A DNA stretch of 64,000 bases. It comes from Oscillospiraceae bacterium (GTDB lineage: Bacteria > Bacillota > Clostridia > Oscillospirales > Oscillospiraceae). Shown one piece after another: positions 5,799 through 14,449 of this stretch (position 1 is its first letter; each line of letters begins with the position of its first letter). Position numbers and translations under genes: made by a program. The stretch covers positions 22,263 through 86,262 of the forward strand of contig WRAB01000010.1 in the NCBI GenBank assembly GCA_009780435.1, written 5' to 3'. The notes beneath the pieces were generated by a model that made no database searches, was not told where the DNA came from, and was given only the letters and a program-made list of their open reading frames with translations.

Positions 5799-7922
5799 AT
5801 GAAAGCAAAACGATTTTTAGCAATTCTTGTCTCTGTGCTGATGGTTCTGACGCTGTTCCCGGCGGCCGCACTTGCAGACACGGAGACGCCCCCAACAATC
5901 AACTTCCCAGCTGTGGGCGGGACATTTCTGGCTTCAGATGGCGTGGCTTGGCGTGTGTTGCACGCGGATAGCGCCGGCAACCATCTGATTATCACCGAGC
6001 ATGTGCATCAATGGGCGGTCCACAGCCCCACCTCCGGATGGCGCCCTCTTGCGGACTCTAACTTGCGCACGACATTAGACAATTGGATCCTTGCGCCGGA
6101 ACTTGCAGCAAACGCGTTGACGCCGGTGGGCGCAGATACTGATGTGCGTTCCGCACCTGGCAATTTCAGCAGAAGTGAAAATACACCTGCCGGCCGCACC
6201 TCTCCTGGGGCGCCGATTCCGGCTGCAACTGCGGCAACAGGGTTGTTTTTACTCTCCATTTCAGAAGTCAACGAATACTTTTCGCATCCCCTAGCGCGCA
6301 TCGCGTTTACTGCACCGCTTGCACCTGGTGCACTGATACAGACCACCCACTGGTGGCTCCGGTCTCCCGGTAATCCGGGCACACAGTCCCAGGCCACAAT
6401 TGTCCACCTCCTCGACGGCGAGGTCAGCCCTTGGATACACCACAGCATGACACATGGTGTCCGGCCCGCTCTGTGGGTAAGTGACGGGACGATCTCTCTG
6501 CCGCCCTGCTGCAATCCGGACTGTATCTGCGACCCCTGCGAATGTGAACCCGGAGATTGTTGCTGTGATCCCATAGACTGCGGCAACCCCAACTGCACCT
6601 GCGACCCCTGTACGTGTGAACCCGGAGACTGTTGCTGTGATCCCATAGACTGCGGCAACCCCAACTGCACCTGCGATCCCTGCGAGTGTGAGCCCGGAGA
6701 CTGTTGCGATCCGCCCTGTGACTGTCCGGTTTGCAGCTGCACAGACTGCACCTGCAACGATCCGCCAATCTGCAACTGCCCCGGTACGGGCTGCGATTGT
6801 GCAGATTGCAACTGCACAGACTGCGACTGCGACGACATCCCTTGTGATTGCAATGCAAACTGCGATTGTGCAGACTGCAACTGCACAGACTGCGACTGTG
6901 GCACCCCCTGTGACTGCAATGCCAATTGCGACTGTGTCGATTGCAACTGCACAGACTGCGACTGTGATGTAGCGCAGGTTCTGTTCTTCTGGAACTACGA
7001 CGTTGCAGACGACAAAGACGAACTCTTCTATGAGAACACAGTTCGTTTAGGCACAACTCTGACAGTGCCAACTGCTGGCGCCCCTGTCCGTGAAGGCTAC
7101 ATTTTTAGCGGCTGGTATTTAGAACCAGCAAATGAGACAGCCAAAGGCTTCGATACATACGTGACGGAAGCCCTTCTCTGCGATGACGAAGGTCACCTGC
7201 GTCTCTACGCGAGCTGGTCGCCGGCGGAGCAGCTCCACAGATGGTTCATGCAAGGTACTGATACCGGCGTTTTTGTTCCACAAGGCATCATCACCAGAGG
7301 CGAAGTAGCGGCCATTCTGGTTCGCACCTTCGCACCGGCCTCTAGTCCGGCGTCTCCCCCGATAACCGTATTTACAGACGTGGCCGGCCACTGGGCATCA
7401 GGCTACATTGCCTGGGCGTATTTCCATGGCTTTATCCTAGGTGATCCGCCTGACGCATCAGGCAACCGCACATTCAGACCGACTGAACCCGTCTTGAGAG
7501 AAGAGCTTGCAGCCATGGTCGCACGGGCAGCAGAGCTTGACCTCACCGATACCGGTGTACCCAATTTCTCTGACGCCTGCCAGACCACCGAGTGGGCACG
7601 TCCCTACCTCTACGCCGTCGTCAACGAAGGTTGGCTACGCGGCGACGGAAATAGTCTGCTCAGACCGACTGACGATATCGAAAGAGCCGAGGCAGCGGCA
7701 GTGATCGCCCGTGCGCTGGGCCGTTACGGTTCGATCAATACAGCCAACCTGATAGACGTCGCCGACGATATCCGTCTCTTCCCAGACGTAAATCCTGCTG
7801 CATGGTACTTCTACCTAATCATTGAAGTTTCTCACAGCCACTACTTCCTGACAGAGACTGTGGTGAATGGCGAAACGTCAAGAGAGATGGAGCGGTGGAC
7901 CGAAATCATTTGGCCTACCTAG
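5799..7922 (+). CDS. Secreted SLH protein with DUF6273-like domain and cysteine-rich repeats
   Basis: 707 residues. A signal peptide covers about 1-26 (MKAKRF, hydrophobic core, AALA-D). A DUF6273-like domain spans about 35-230, ending in the family's WWLRSPG and GVRPALWV motifs. Residues about 237-389 are a Cys/Asp/Asn/Pro block in which roughly one residue in three is Cys (I count more than 50), built from repeated units such as CEPGDCCCDPIDCGNPNCTC and CDCNANCDCADCNCTDC. An InlB B-repeat-like module (GYIFSGWYLEP) is at about 393-472. Three SLH domains fill the C-terminus and should tether the protein to secondary cell-wall polymer. The Cys block may bind metal or form disulfides; this is inference. 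Confidence 0.85.
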   Translation: MKAKRFLAILVSVLMVLTLFPAAALADTETPPTINFPAVGGTFLASDGVAWRVLHADSAGNHLIITEHVHQWAVHSPTSGWRPLADSNLRTTLDNWILAPELAANALTPVGADTDVRSAPGNFSRSENTPAGRTSPGAPIPAATAATGLFLLSISEVNEYFSHPLARIAFTAPLAPGALIQTTHWWLRSPGNPGTQSQATIVHLLDGEVSPWIHHSMTHGVRPALWVSDGTISLPPCCNPDCICDPCECEPGDCCCDPIDCGNPNCTCDPCTCEPGDCCCDPIDCGNPNCTCDPCECEPGDCCDPPCDCPVCSCTDCTCNDPPICNCPGTGCDCADCNCTDCDCDDIPCDCNANCDCADCNCTDCDCGTPCDCNANCDCVDCNCTDCDCDVAQVLFFWNYDVADDKDELFYENTVRLGTTLTVPTAGAPVREGYIFSGWYLEPANETAKGFDTYVTEALLCDDEGHLRLYASWSPAEQLHRWFMQGTDTGVFVPQGIITRGEVAAILVRTFAPASSPASPPITVFTDVAGHWASGYIAWAYFHGFILGDPPDASGNRTFRPTEPVLREELAAMVARAAELDLTDTGVPNFSDACQTTEWARPYLYAVVNEGWLRGDGNSLLRPTDDIERAEAAAVIARALGRYGSINTANLIDVADDIRLFPDVNPAAWYFYLIIEVSHSHYFLTETVVNGETSREMERWTEIIWPT

Positions 7923-7978
7923 AGTACAATAATTGAGATCGCCTTATATAACAATAAAAGAAAGTAGGTAAATGAACC

Positions 7979-9361
7979 ATGAGAGCAAACAGATTCAAGC
8001 GCGGCACAATGAAACTCATATCTATGGTGCTCGTTGTCGTAATGCTGCTGGGTAGCACCTTTGTGTGGGCCTCCGCCGATGACTATTCGCAGGAGCCGGA
8101 ATTAGCGGCCTCGGCTGTGCAAAGATTTCGGGATTCAAGCGGCGTAGTTTGGCGCATACTCCACGAGGACGCGAACGGCAACCTTCTGATTATCACCGAG
8201 CATGTACACCAATGGGCGCTCCACAGCCCCAGCTCCGGATGGCTCCCTCTTGGGGACTCTCACTTGCGCACGACATTAGACAATTGGAACCTTGCACCTG
8301 AGGTCGCGGCAAACGCATTGACGCCCCTGGGCGCAAACACCGATGTGCGCAACACACCCGGCAGTTTTAACAGACATGAAAATGCACCTGCCGGTCGCAC
8401 TTCTCCTGGACTACCAATTCCGGCTGCAAATGCGGCAACAGGATTGTTTTTACTCTCCATTTCAGAAGTCAACGAATACTTTTCACATCCCCTAGCGCGT
8501 CTGGCGTATAGCATTCATACGCCTGGTTTGCAGACGACACATTGGTGGCTCCGCTCCCCCGGCAATCCAGGCACGCAGTCTGAGGCCACAATTGTCCACC
8601 TCCTCGACGGCGAGATCAGCCCTTGGATACACTACGGCATGACACTCGGCGTTCGGCCCGCCCTATGGGTGAGTGGCGACCTAGTAGCACCGCAGTTCCA
8701 CAAGTGGTTCATGCAAGGCAATGAGCATGGTCAGTTCGCCCCCCACGGCATCATCACCAGAGGAGAAGTAGCAGCCATTCTGGTTCGCACCTTCGCACCG
8801 GGTACTGACCCGACGAATCCCCCGGTGTCGGTATTTTCGGATGTCGCCAACCATTGGGCAGCAGGCTACATTGCCTGGGCGTATTACCACGGCTTTGTCC
8901 GGGGCGATCTGCCTGACGCGGAAGGCAACCGCACATTCAGACCGACTGAACCCGTTTTGAGAGAAGAACTTGCAGCCATGACCGTAAGAGCAGCAGGACT
9001 TGATATCACTAACACTGGCACAATCAACTTCCCGGATGCCGGCGAGATCAGCCATTGGGCCCGCCCCTACATCTACGTTGCTGTCCGCGAAGGTTGGTTG
9101 CGCGGCGACGGAAGCGGTCTGCTCCGACCGACTGACGACATCGAAAGAGCTGAGGCAGCCGCAATTGTTGCCCGTGCACTGGGCCGTTATGGCTCGCTCA
9201 ACTCTGCTAGTTTGGCAGACGTCGCAAATAATCTCCGTCTCTTCCCGGACGTTGCAAGAGGGACATGGTTCTTCTACTTAGTCATCGAAGTTTCCCACAG
9301 CCACTACTTCTGGTCAACTGCAGGAATGGAGCGGTGGATCGCCGTCACTTGGCCCACCTAA
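7979..9361 (+). CDS. Secreted SLH protein with DUF6273-like domain, no Cys block
   Basis: 460 residues, a paralogue of the preceding gene. Signal peptide about 1-33, DUF6273-like domain about 45-235 with WWLRSPG and GVRPALWV, then directly three SLH domains (about 240-460). It lacks the Cys-rich block and the B-repeat, which gives the minimal architecture. The DUF6273 and SLH parts are very close to those of its neighbour in sequence (for example LLDGEISPWIHYGMT against LLDGEVSPWIHHSMT), showing tandem duplication followed by insertion or loss of the middle part. An AAGTAGG site lies ahead of the ATG. Confidence 0.85.
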   Translation: MRANRFKRGTMKLISMVLVVVMLLGSTFVWASADDYSQEPELAASAVQRFRDSSGVVWRILHEDANGNLLIITEHVHQWALHSPSSGWLPLGDSHLRTTLDNWNLAPEVAANALTPLGANTDVRNTPGSFNRHENAPAGRTSPGLPIPAANAATGLFLLSISEVNEYFSHPLARLAYSIHTPGLQTTHWWLRSPGNPGTQSEATIVHLLDGEISPWIHYGMTLGVRPALWVSGDLVAPQFHKWFMQGNEHGQFAPHGIITRGEVAAILVRTFAPGTDPTNPPVSVFSDVANHWAAGYIAWAYYHGFVRGDLPDAEGNRTFRPTEPVLREELAAMTVRAAGLDITNTGTINFPDAGEISHWARPYIYVAVREGWLRGDGSGLLRPTDDIERAEAAAIVARALGRYGSLNSASLADVANNLRLFPDVARGTWFFYLVIEVSHSHYFWSTAGMERWIAVTWPT

Positions 9362-9381
9362 GTACAATAAGCAATGGTCTC

Positions 9382-9420
9382 ATACTACAAAGACGACTAT
9401 AATAGTCGTCTTTGTAGTAT
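9382..9420. terminator. Perfect 39-base palindrome between SLH genes
   Basis: Nineteen-base arms (ATACTACAAAGACGACTAT and exact complement) flank a single A. It sits just after the second SLH gene and before the third. There is no T-run, so it may be an RNA-processing or attenuation stem rather than a simple terminator. Confidence 0.6.
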
Positions 9421-9477
9421 AAAGCACAAATAGTCGATACCCTTATACAACAGCAATGGAAAGTAGGTACAGAAGTC

Positions 9478-11076
9478 ATGAGGACAAGCAAGTTCGGACG
9501 CGGTATGACGAAACTCATCGCATTGGCACTCGTCATTGTACTGGTACTGGGCGGTACCGCTACGTGGGCCGCCGCCGACACCCCCGCTCCACCACCACCC
9601 CAGCTCAACTTCCCGCCTGTGGGCGGGCTGTTCGCCGATTCGACAGGCCTAATTTGGCGTGTACTCCACGAGGACGGAAACGGCAACCGTTTGATTATCA
9701 CCGAAGAAATACAAATTGCACTGTGGTATGCCACACTCCCGGATGTCCGTTGGGTCCCTTTCGCCCAGTCTAATCTACGCGCAGCATTAAACGGCGCGGG
9801 TCTCGCACCGGAGATTGCGGCAAATGCCCTGATGCCGCTCGGCATAGGCACCGACGTACGTAGCACACTTGGCAACTTTAACGCAGAGGAAAATGAGCCT
9901 GCCGGTCTCACCTCTGCCGGGCCGCGGGCGACAGTGTCGCAACAGGGATTGTTTATACTCTCCATTTCAGAGGCGAATGAATACTTTGCAGATGACGAAG
10001 CGCGTCAGGCATATGGCGGCGCGAGTTGGTGGCTCCGATCTCCTGGCAATACGGGCGCGCTTACGGCCACAACGGTGCTGGGCTCTGGCGCTATCACTCT
10101 TTCGCAATCTTTTATGAATCATGGACTCCGTCCCGCTTTGTGGGTGGATGGCACCTCTGTTGTACCACCCTGCTGCGATCTGTACCCGGACTGCACCTGT
10201 GACGAACAACCCTGCTGTGATCTGTACCCGGATTGCAACTGCGACGAACCGCCCTGCTGTGATCTGTACCCGGATTGCAACTGCGACGAACCGCCCTGCT
10301 GTGATCTGTACCCGGACTGCCGCTGTGACGAACCGCCCTGCTGCAATCTGTATCCGGATTGCAACTGTGATGAGCAGCCCTGCTGCCCAGAATATCCGGC
10401 CTGCACATGCCCGGAGTTCCATGCGGCCTATATGTTCGGAGACCCTTACGGCAACTTCCACCCACGGGACAGTATCACCCGTGCAGAAGTCGCAGTAATC
10501 CTTGCCAGAACCCATATTGAGGGCTATGAGTCCAACGCTCTGCCTCCCGGTATGACCAGCTTTCCATTTAACGACATAGCGGCCCATTGGGCGCGCTTCT
10601 ATATCGCTTGGGCCTACGATGCAAATTTGATACGAGGGTATGCAGGCAACTTCAGTCCGAATGAGTTCATCACAAGACAAGAACTCGCGGCTGTCCTCGC
10701 AAGAGCCAGAGGAGACGTCCGTCCCGCAGGCATCAACCCCTTCTTCGATGCCGATACCGTATGCCCCTGGGCAGCGAACTATGTATACACGGTATACCGT
10801 GCAGGCGTAATGGTCGGCGACGACCATCTCAACTTTAATCCGCAGAATCCCATTAGCCGCGCGGAGGTGGCAACCGCCGTGAACCGTATGTTAGGCCGGA
10901 TCGACAGCCAAAGGGCGCTCGGGTTGGCCGAGCTGGTGAATGCAAACTCCGCACGTAGCTTCCCAGATGTAGCAGACACCGCTTGGTATTTCCCATCCGT
11001 ACTAGCCGCGGCAAACGACCACTATCTGACACGGAATGAAGATGGCACAATTAACTGGAAAAAAATCGTGCAGTAA
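9478..11076 (+). CDS. Secreted SLH protein with DUF6273-like domain and 14-residue Cys repeats
   Basis: 532 residues, third paralogue. Signal peptide about 1-35. The DUF6273-like domain (about 40-228) is more diverged than in the other two but keeps WWLRSPG and GLRPALWV. Residues 232-313 are six tandem 14-residue units of the type CCDLYPDCNCDEPP, encoded by exact 42-base units at 10171-10422. Three SLH domains follow (about 318-530). The Cys repeats differ in sequence from those of the first paralogue but occupy the same position, so two unrelated Cys-rich inserts sit in the same scaffold. Confidence 0.85.
   Translation: MRTSKFGRGMTKLIALALVIVLVLGGTATWAAADTPAPPPPQLNFPPVGGLFADSTGLIWRVLHEDGNGNRLIITEEIQIALWYATLPDVRWVPFAQSNLRAALNGAGLAPEIAANALMPLGIGTDVRSTLGNFNAEENEPAGLTSAGPRATVSQQGLFILSISEANEYFADDEARQAYGGASWWLRSPGNTGALTATTVLGSGAITLSQSFMNHGLRPALWVDGTSVVPPCCDLYPDCTCDEQPCCDLYPDCNCDEPPCCDLYPDCNCDEPPCCDLYPDCRCDEPPCCNLYPDCNCDEQPCCPEYPACTCPEFHAAYMFGDPYGNFHPRDSITRAEVAVILARTHIEGYESNALPPGMTSFPFNDIAAHWARFYIAWAYDANLIRGYAGNFSPNEFITRQELAAVLARARGDVRPAGINPFFDADTVCPWAANYVYTVYRAGVMVGDDHLNFNPQNPISRAEVATAVNRMLGRIDSQRALGLAELVNANSARSFPDVADTAWYFPSVLAAANDHYLTRNEDGTINWKKIVQ
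10171..10422 (+). repeat. 42-base tandem repeat (6 units) inside the third SLH gene
   Basis: Six in-frame units of 42 bases beginning TGCTG(C/T)GATCTGTACCC encode CC-D/N-L-Y-P-D-C-x-C-D-E-x-P. The first five are near-identical and the last is degenerate (CCPEYPACTCPE). Such units can expand or contract by slippage. Confidence 0.9.
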
Positions 11077-11105
11077 ACATTGCCTAAAGTCATAGTCTGA
11101 TTGAA

Positions 11106-11170
11106 ACGACCCACAGGGAAGCTCCCTGTGGGTCGTTTTTACGGGGCCGGCGTGCTACGACGCCGGCCCC
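11106..11170. terminator. Terminator pair between convergent genes
   Basis: The first stem has arms ACGACCCACAGGGA and complement at 11106-11136 followed by TTTTT, a clear plus-strand terminator for the SLH genes. A second GC-rich stem, GGGGCCGGCGT/ACGCCGGCCCC at 11143-11170, lies on the side of the minus-strand isomerase gene. Confidence 0.85.
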
Positions 11171-11208
11171 GCCTGTTATACTAGATTAACTTCAAAAGCG
11201 TCTCGCTT

Positions 11209-11784
11209 TTACTTCCACTTGGGGTTGTCAATGATGGTGGGCTTTCCGTCCCGCTCTACGATCAACTTGCGGTAGCCCTTCGTCTCAATCGTGCCGTAGT
11301 CGTGTCCCGCATCCCCGCGGAAGGCGAAAAACGTCACCAGAGGCGTATCTCCCGTATTGATGCTCCGGTGCGCGTACCGCTTGGGAACATAGACCATCTT
11401 TCCGGGTTCTAACGCATAGGCCTCCCAATCTCCCTCCGGATTCTCCACCAGCATATAGCCCTGACCGGACAGCGTGTAATACACTTCCGCCGTATCCAAT
11501 ATGGTGTGAAAATGTCCCTTCGTCATGAAATACTCTTCGCCCACTTTGCCCGGATATGTAATAGATGCCCCGGCGGCCACATCCCCAGGATGCTCCGGTG
11601 CGCCAATCTCGTAGAACTCATACACCAGCGGATCGCCCTTTGCGATCAACTCTGCCTCGGCCACGGAGTCGGCAAACATCCCCTGCATCTGCGAGAGCAG
11701 ACGCTTTGTCGATACCGCCGTTTTCGACAACCCGGTCTCTTTATCAAAATCCAGTACAAACCCTTTTTCCCAATCATATGCCAT
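11209..11784 (-). CDS. Cupin-type glucose-6-phosphate isomerase
   Basis: 191 residues, the size of archaeal-type cupin phosphoglucose isomerases (PF06560). The family converts glucose 6-phosphate and fructose 6-phosphate using a bound metal. The cupin metal motif is seen as EEYFMTKGHFHTILDTAEVYY (His, His, Glu) with a later His in VPKRYAHRSIN. GGGAGGAACAGCGAC precedes the ATG. It follows the AroE-like gene on the same strand after 29 bases, in the regulon read from the promoter at 12797-12825. In this context it may act on a related phosphosugar rather than serve glycolysis. Confidence 0.85.
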   Translation of the reverse strand: MAYDWEKGFVLDFDKETGLSKTAVSTKRLLSQMQGMFADSVAEAELIAKGDPLVYEFYEIGAPEHPGDVAAGASITYPGKVGEEYFMTKGHFHTILDTAEVYYTLSGQGYMLVENPEGDWEAYALEPGKMVYVPKRYAHRSINTGDTPLVTFFAFRGDAGHDYGTIETKGYRKLIVERDGKPTIIDNPKWK

Positions 11785-11813
11785 GTCGCTGTTCCTCCCT
11801 ATTTTTATGCTTT

Positions 11814-12743
11814 TTATGCGTTCTTTGCGATCTCGCTTAATTTTTCGAGCATTTCACCCTCAATGGGGATCTGAAACACCTCGGAAATGACCTGGGTCCA
11901 GCCGTGGATGAAATAGATCCAGCCGTCTTCCACGTGCAGATTCTTCGCATCCTTTTGCGCCTCGGCTTGGCGCATAAAAAGAAGGTCCCCCCTGTAGTTG
12001 ATCTCCCATACCAGGCTGTTTTTTGAATAGTCTACATCGTCTGTGGTCGGGGAGCCGGGTGCGTCTTTGCCCAGCCCGGTGGCGTTGACCACCAGAGAAT
12101 AAGGTGGCAGTTTCGCGATCACCGCGTCGTTTTCGGCGGGGGTCGGGCAGTGGATACAGGTGAGATTGATCCGATCCGCCACGCGCTTCAGATGCTCTTG
12201 CGCAGAGGCGAGCCGGGGCGTGCTACGATTACAGATTGTGACTCTCTTCGGCACATTATCGCCCCATTTTTCCTGGGCAAAATAGAGGGACATGGCAAGA
12301 GAACTGCCACCGGCCCCCAAAAGAACCACTTCCCCGCCATGATCCTTCCAGAAGTTTGTAGGCACAAAGTTTTCTAAAGAGAGTCCGCTGGAGATGGGAT
12401 CCTTCGCGTGGGCGCAAAACTTCCCATCCCGCTTGGACAGACACGACACCTCGCTGAGTTCCTCGGCATAGGGGTCAATGTAGTCAAACATGTCGCGGCA
12501 GGCGTTGAATAGATCAATTTTATGGGTCGTCACAAGAGCCCCCATGGACAGGGGATCATTCTTGAGAAATTCCACCACTTTGCGGTACTCTTCCGCAGGG
12601 GCATGTAATGGCAGATCAATTCCTTTGATCGGTGTGTCTTCCAGTCCCAATGCTTCAGCCCACTTGGGAAAAACCTTCATGATGGAAGATGACTTCGTCG
12701 TCACGCCGATGAAATATAACGTCGGTCGGGTCGCAGGCATCAT
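11814..12743 (-). CDS. Shikimate/quinate dehydrogenase-like protein
   Basis: 309 residues, AroE superfamily. The N-terminal half carries the substrate-lysine region (GALVTTHKIDL, matching the AroE VTxPxK motif). The C-terminal half is a Rossmann domain with GAGGSSLAM near residue 141 and NATGLGKDAPGSP further on. The ATG at 12743 is preferred because GGAG lies seven bases upstream; the ATG two codons earlier is too close. It probably reduces or oxidises a cyclic polyol or keto acid. Its company (sugar isomerases, Gfo/Idh/MocA dehydrogenase) and not aromatic-synthesis genes argues for a catabolic role, so I do not call it aroE. Confidence 0.75.
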   Translation of the reverse strand: MMPATRPTLYFIGVTTKSSSIMKVFPKWAEALGLEDTPIKGIDLPLHAPAEEYRKVVEFLKNDPLSMGALVTTHKIDLFNACRDMFDYIDPYAEELSEVSCLSKRDGKFCAHAKDPISSGLSLENFVPTNFWKDHGGEVVLLGAGGSSLAMSLYFAQEKWGDNVPKRVTICNRSTPRLASAQEHLKRVADRINLTCIHCPTPAENDAVIAKLPPYSLVVNATGLGKDAPGSPTTDDVDYSKNSLVWEINYRGDLLFMRQAEAQKDAKNLHVEDGWIYFIHGWTQVISEVFQIPIEGEMLEKLSEIAKNA

Positions 12744-12767
12744 AAACATACTCCTTTTTCGAGAAAT

Positions 12768-12825
12768 AGTATGAAATGTAATTACATTTCATACTCATTA
12801 TAATCTATTCCATTTTGGTTGTCAA
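12768..12825 (-). promoter_or_regulatory. Minus promoter with 28-base palindromic operator
   Basis: TTGACA (12820-12825), 17 bases, TATAAT (12797-12802) on the minus strand drive the AroE-like and isomerase genes. A perfect 28-base palindrome at 12768-12795, centred on TGTAATTACA, covers the predicted start of transcription. Its core recurs in the divergent promoter, so a shared repressor is likely, the GntR protein at 14450-15163 being the nearest candidate. Confidence 0.75.
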
Positions 12826-12916
12826 TAGACGGTTTTTCACAAATTCCTGTCGATTTTCCTCTTGCTTTTAAAAGAAAATCTTTAAAATTTTTTCGCATAA
12901 AAACGGAACATGCTAT

Positions 12917-12945
12917 TGAAAATCTAGTTGTAATTACATATAATA
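12917..12945 (+). promoter_or_regulatory. Divergent plus promoter with TGTAATTACA operator
   Basis: TTGAAA (12917-12922), 17 bases, TATAAT (12940-12945). The ten-base palindrome TGTAATTACA fills 12930-12939, exactly between the two boxes, the classic place for a repressor. The leader that follows holds a hairpin of the CCCCGCC/GGCGGG type (about 12957-12992). Confidence 0.75.
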
Positions 12946-13030
12946 GAGCTTGTCTTGTATGTTCCCCCGCCTTTGGCGGGAAAACATACAGGGAGCTCTT
13001 CCGACAAATACATCTTAAGGAGGCTTCTGT

Positions 13031-14371
13031 ATGAGAGCTACTTTATTACCCATGTACCTACCCGGACGCAATGAGCGCGAGCAAGAGGAGTTTATAAATC
13101 AGTTGGCCATATTAGAAGAACTATATGGCCAACAAGCAGAGTTCCTCTCCCCCGTACCTGCGGGCGAGACAATCTCTGCCCAGGTGGACGCTGTGGTCTT
13201 CCCGCAACTAATCGGTAGCGCATTCGAGGCGAAGGACATCCTCTCCAGAATTAATATCCCCATCGTGGTGCTGACCTCTCAATTTGGAACCGTCGAGATG
13301 TGGGACTGGGAGATCGTCTCTTTCCTCCGAGAGGAAACGGGCTTGACGGTATTTTCGCCCTACACAGTAGAACTCGCAAAAGTCATCCTGCGGGCGCTGG
13401 GCTCTAAACGGGCCATGGGCGACGGGATCCGTTTTCTCATGTTCCAAGATTCCCCGGGAGAAGGGATGCAGGCCGGTATCTTCAAGCGGTTCTACTGGTG
13501 GGAACAGGCTTGTACCGCCCGCATGGAGGAGGCTTTTGGGATCAAGATTCTCTACCGCAGTTACAAGGAACTCAACGAGCGAGCGCAAGCGCTGTCCGAT
13601 GAACAGGCAGAGGAAGTCTGCGCCGGCTGGGATGTCCCCCTGTGCGGTGTTTCCCGGGAGAACTATCTCAAGGCGGTCAAACTCTACAAGGCGGTCAAAG
13701 ATACCATGGCGGAAGTCGGCCAAATCCACGGCGTGGGCGCGAACTGCTTAAATGAGTCCTTCCTCTCCGAGACAACCCCCTGCCTCGCCTGGAATATGCT
13801 CTACGAAAAGGATGACATCATCTGGGTTTGTGAGGGCGATACAGTCACCATGGTGAGCAAATTTATCGTCTATAACGCCCTGAAGCGCCCCACTATGATG
13901 ACGAATATCTACCCCTTCCTCGTGGGTATGGCGGCCTTGAAACACGAGAAGATCGACACGTTTCCCGACGTATCCAATCCCGACCACCACGCCCTAGGTG
14001 TGCACTGCGGATATTTCGGCCTCGCCCCCCAGAGCTTTTGCAGACGTTGGGAGCTAAAACCCAGAGTGCTGGAGATCGTGGGCGAGGACGCCCTCATGGT
14101 CGACTGCGAAATCGAACCGGGACCTATCATCTTGGCAAAAATCCATCCGAATATGAAAAAAATGATCCTCATTGAGGCCGAAATCTCGGACTATGTCCAA
14201 TACCCCGGCTCCGATTGCCGCAACGGCGCGCTCATACACTTCAAAAACAACAACGGACACCAGATTATGCAGACCCTCTGCTCCCACCACGCACTCATTG
14301 TCAAGGGCGAATGTGTGCACGAGTTGTTGGCGCTGGCGCAGGTTTATCAGTTCGACACGGAAGTTCTATAG
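13031..14371 (+). CDS. L-fucose/L-arabinose isomerase-family protein
   Basis: 446 residues, related to the FucI/AraA-type sugar isomerase fold (COG2407-like). The N-terminal half looks like a Rossmann-type domain. The C-terminal half holds acidic and His residues in places expected for metal (NCLNESF; VCEGDT; NPDHHALGVHCG). AAGGAGG precedes the ATG. Its promoter is shared back-to-back with the AroE-like gene and carries the same operator core. The reaction is probably an aldose-ketose isomerisation of an unusual sugar; the substrate cannot be read from the sequence. Family assignment is from motif character, not from a search. Confidence 0.65.
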   Translation: MRATLLPMYLPGRNEREQEEFINQLAILEELYGQQAEFLSPVPAGETISAQVDAVVFPQLIGSAFEAKDILSRINIPIVVLTSQFGTVEMWDWEIVSFLREETGLTVFSPYTVELAKVILRALGSKRAMGDGIRFLMFQDSPGEGMQAGIFKRFYWWEQACTARMEEAFGIKILYRSYKELNERAQALSDEQAEEVCAGWDVPLCGVSRENYLKAVKLYKAVKDTMAEVGQIHGVGANCLNESFLSETTPCLAWNMLYEKDDIIWVCEGDTVTMVSKFIVYNALKRPTMMTNIYPFLVGMAALKHEKIDTFPDVSNPDHHALGVHCGYFGLAPQSFCRRWELKPRVLEIVGEDALMVDCEIEPGPIILAKIHPNMKKMILIEAEISDYVQYPGSDCRNGALIHFKNNNGHQIMQTLCSHHALIVKGECVHELLALAQVYQFDTEVL

Positions 14372-14376
14372 GAGAC

Positions 14377-14432
14377 AACAATAGGATAGAGCGGCACCGG
14401 TCAATCTGCCGGCGCCGCTCTATCCTATTGTT
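14377..14432. terminator. Bidirectional terminator between convergent genes
   Basis: Perfect 19-base arms (AACAATAGGATAGAGCGGC and complement) enclose a GC-rich loop. It stands between the isomerase-like gene (plus) and the GntR regulator (minus). Confidence 0.8.
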
Positions 14433-14449
14433 ATGTTCCGGTTAAGCGC

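Noticed and set aside
6008..7071. Long minus-strand open frames opposite the first SLH gene (314 and 215 codons)
   Set aside because: They are antisense to the Cys/Asp/Asn codon repeats, rich in Gln/Ser/Arg with no start context. The plus-strand gene explains the DNA.
10171..10422. Regular repeats resembling a CRISPR array
   Set aside because: Units are contiguous, in frame, without spacers, and encode a Cys repeat.
9967..10827. Long minus-strand open frame opposite the third SLH gene
   Set aside because: Same cause: periodic Cys codons on the coding strand remove stops on the other. No ribosome site or domain.
11814..12743. House-keeping aroE
   Set aside because: The neighbours are sugar isomerases and a shared repressor site, not aromatic biosynthesis; called AroE-like only.
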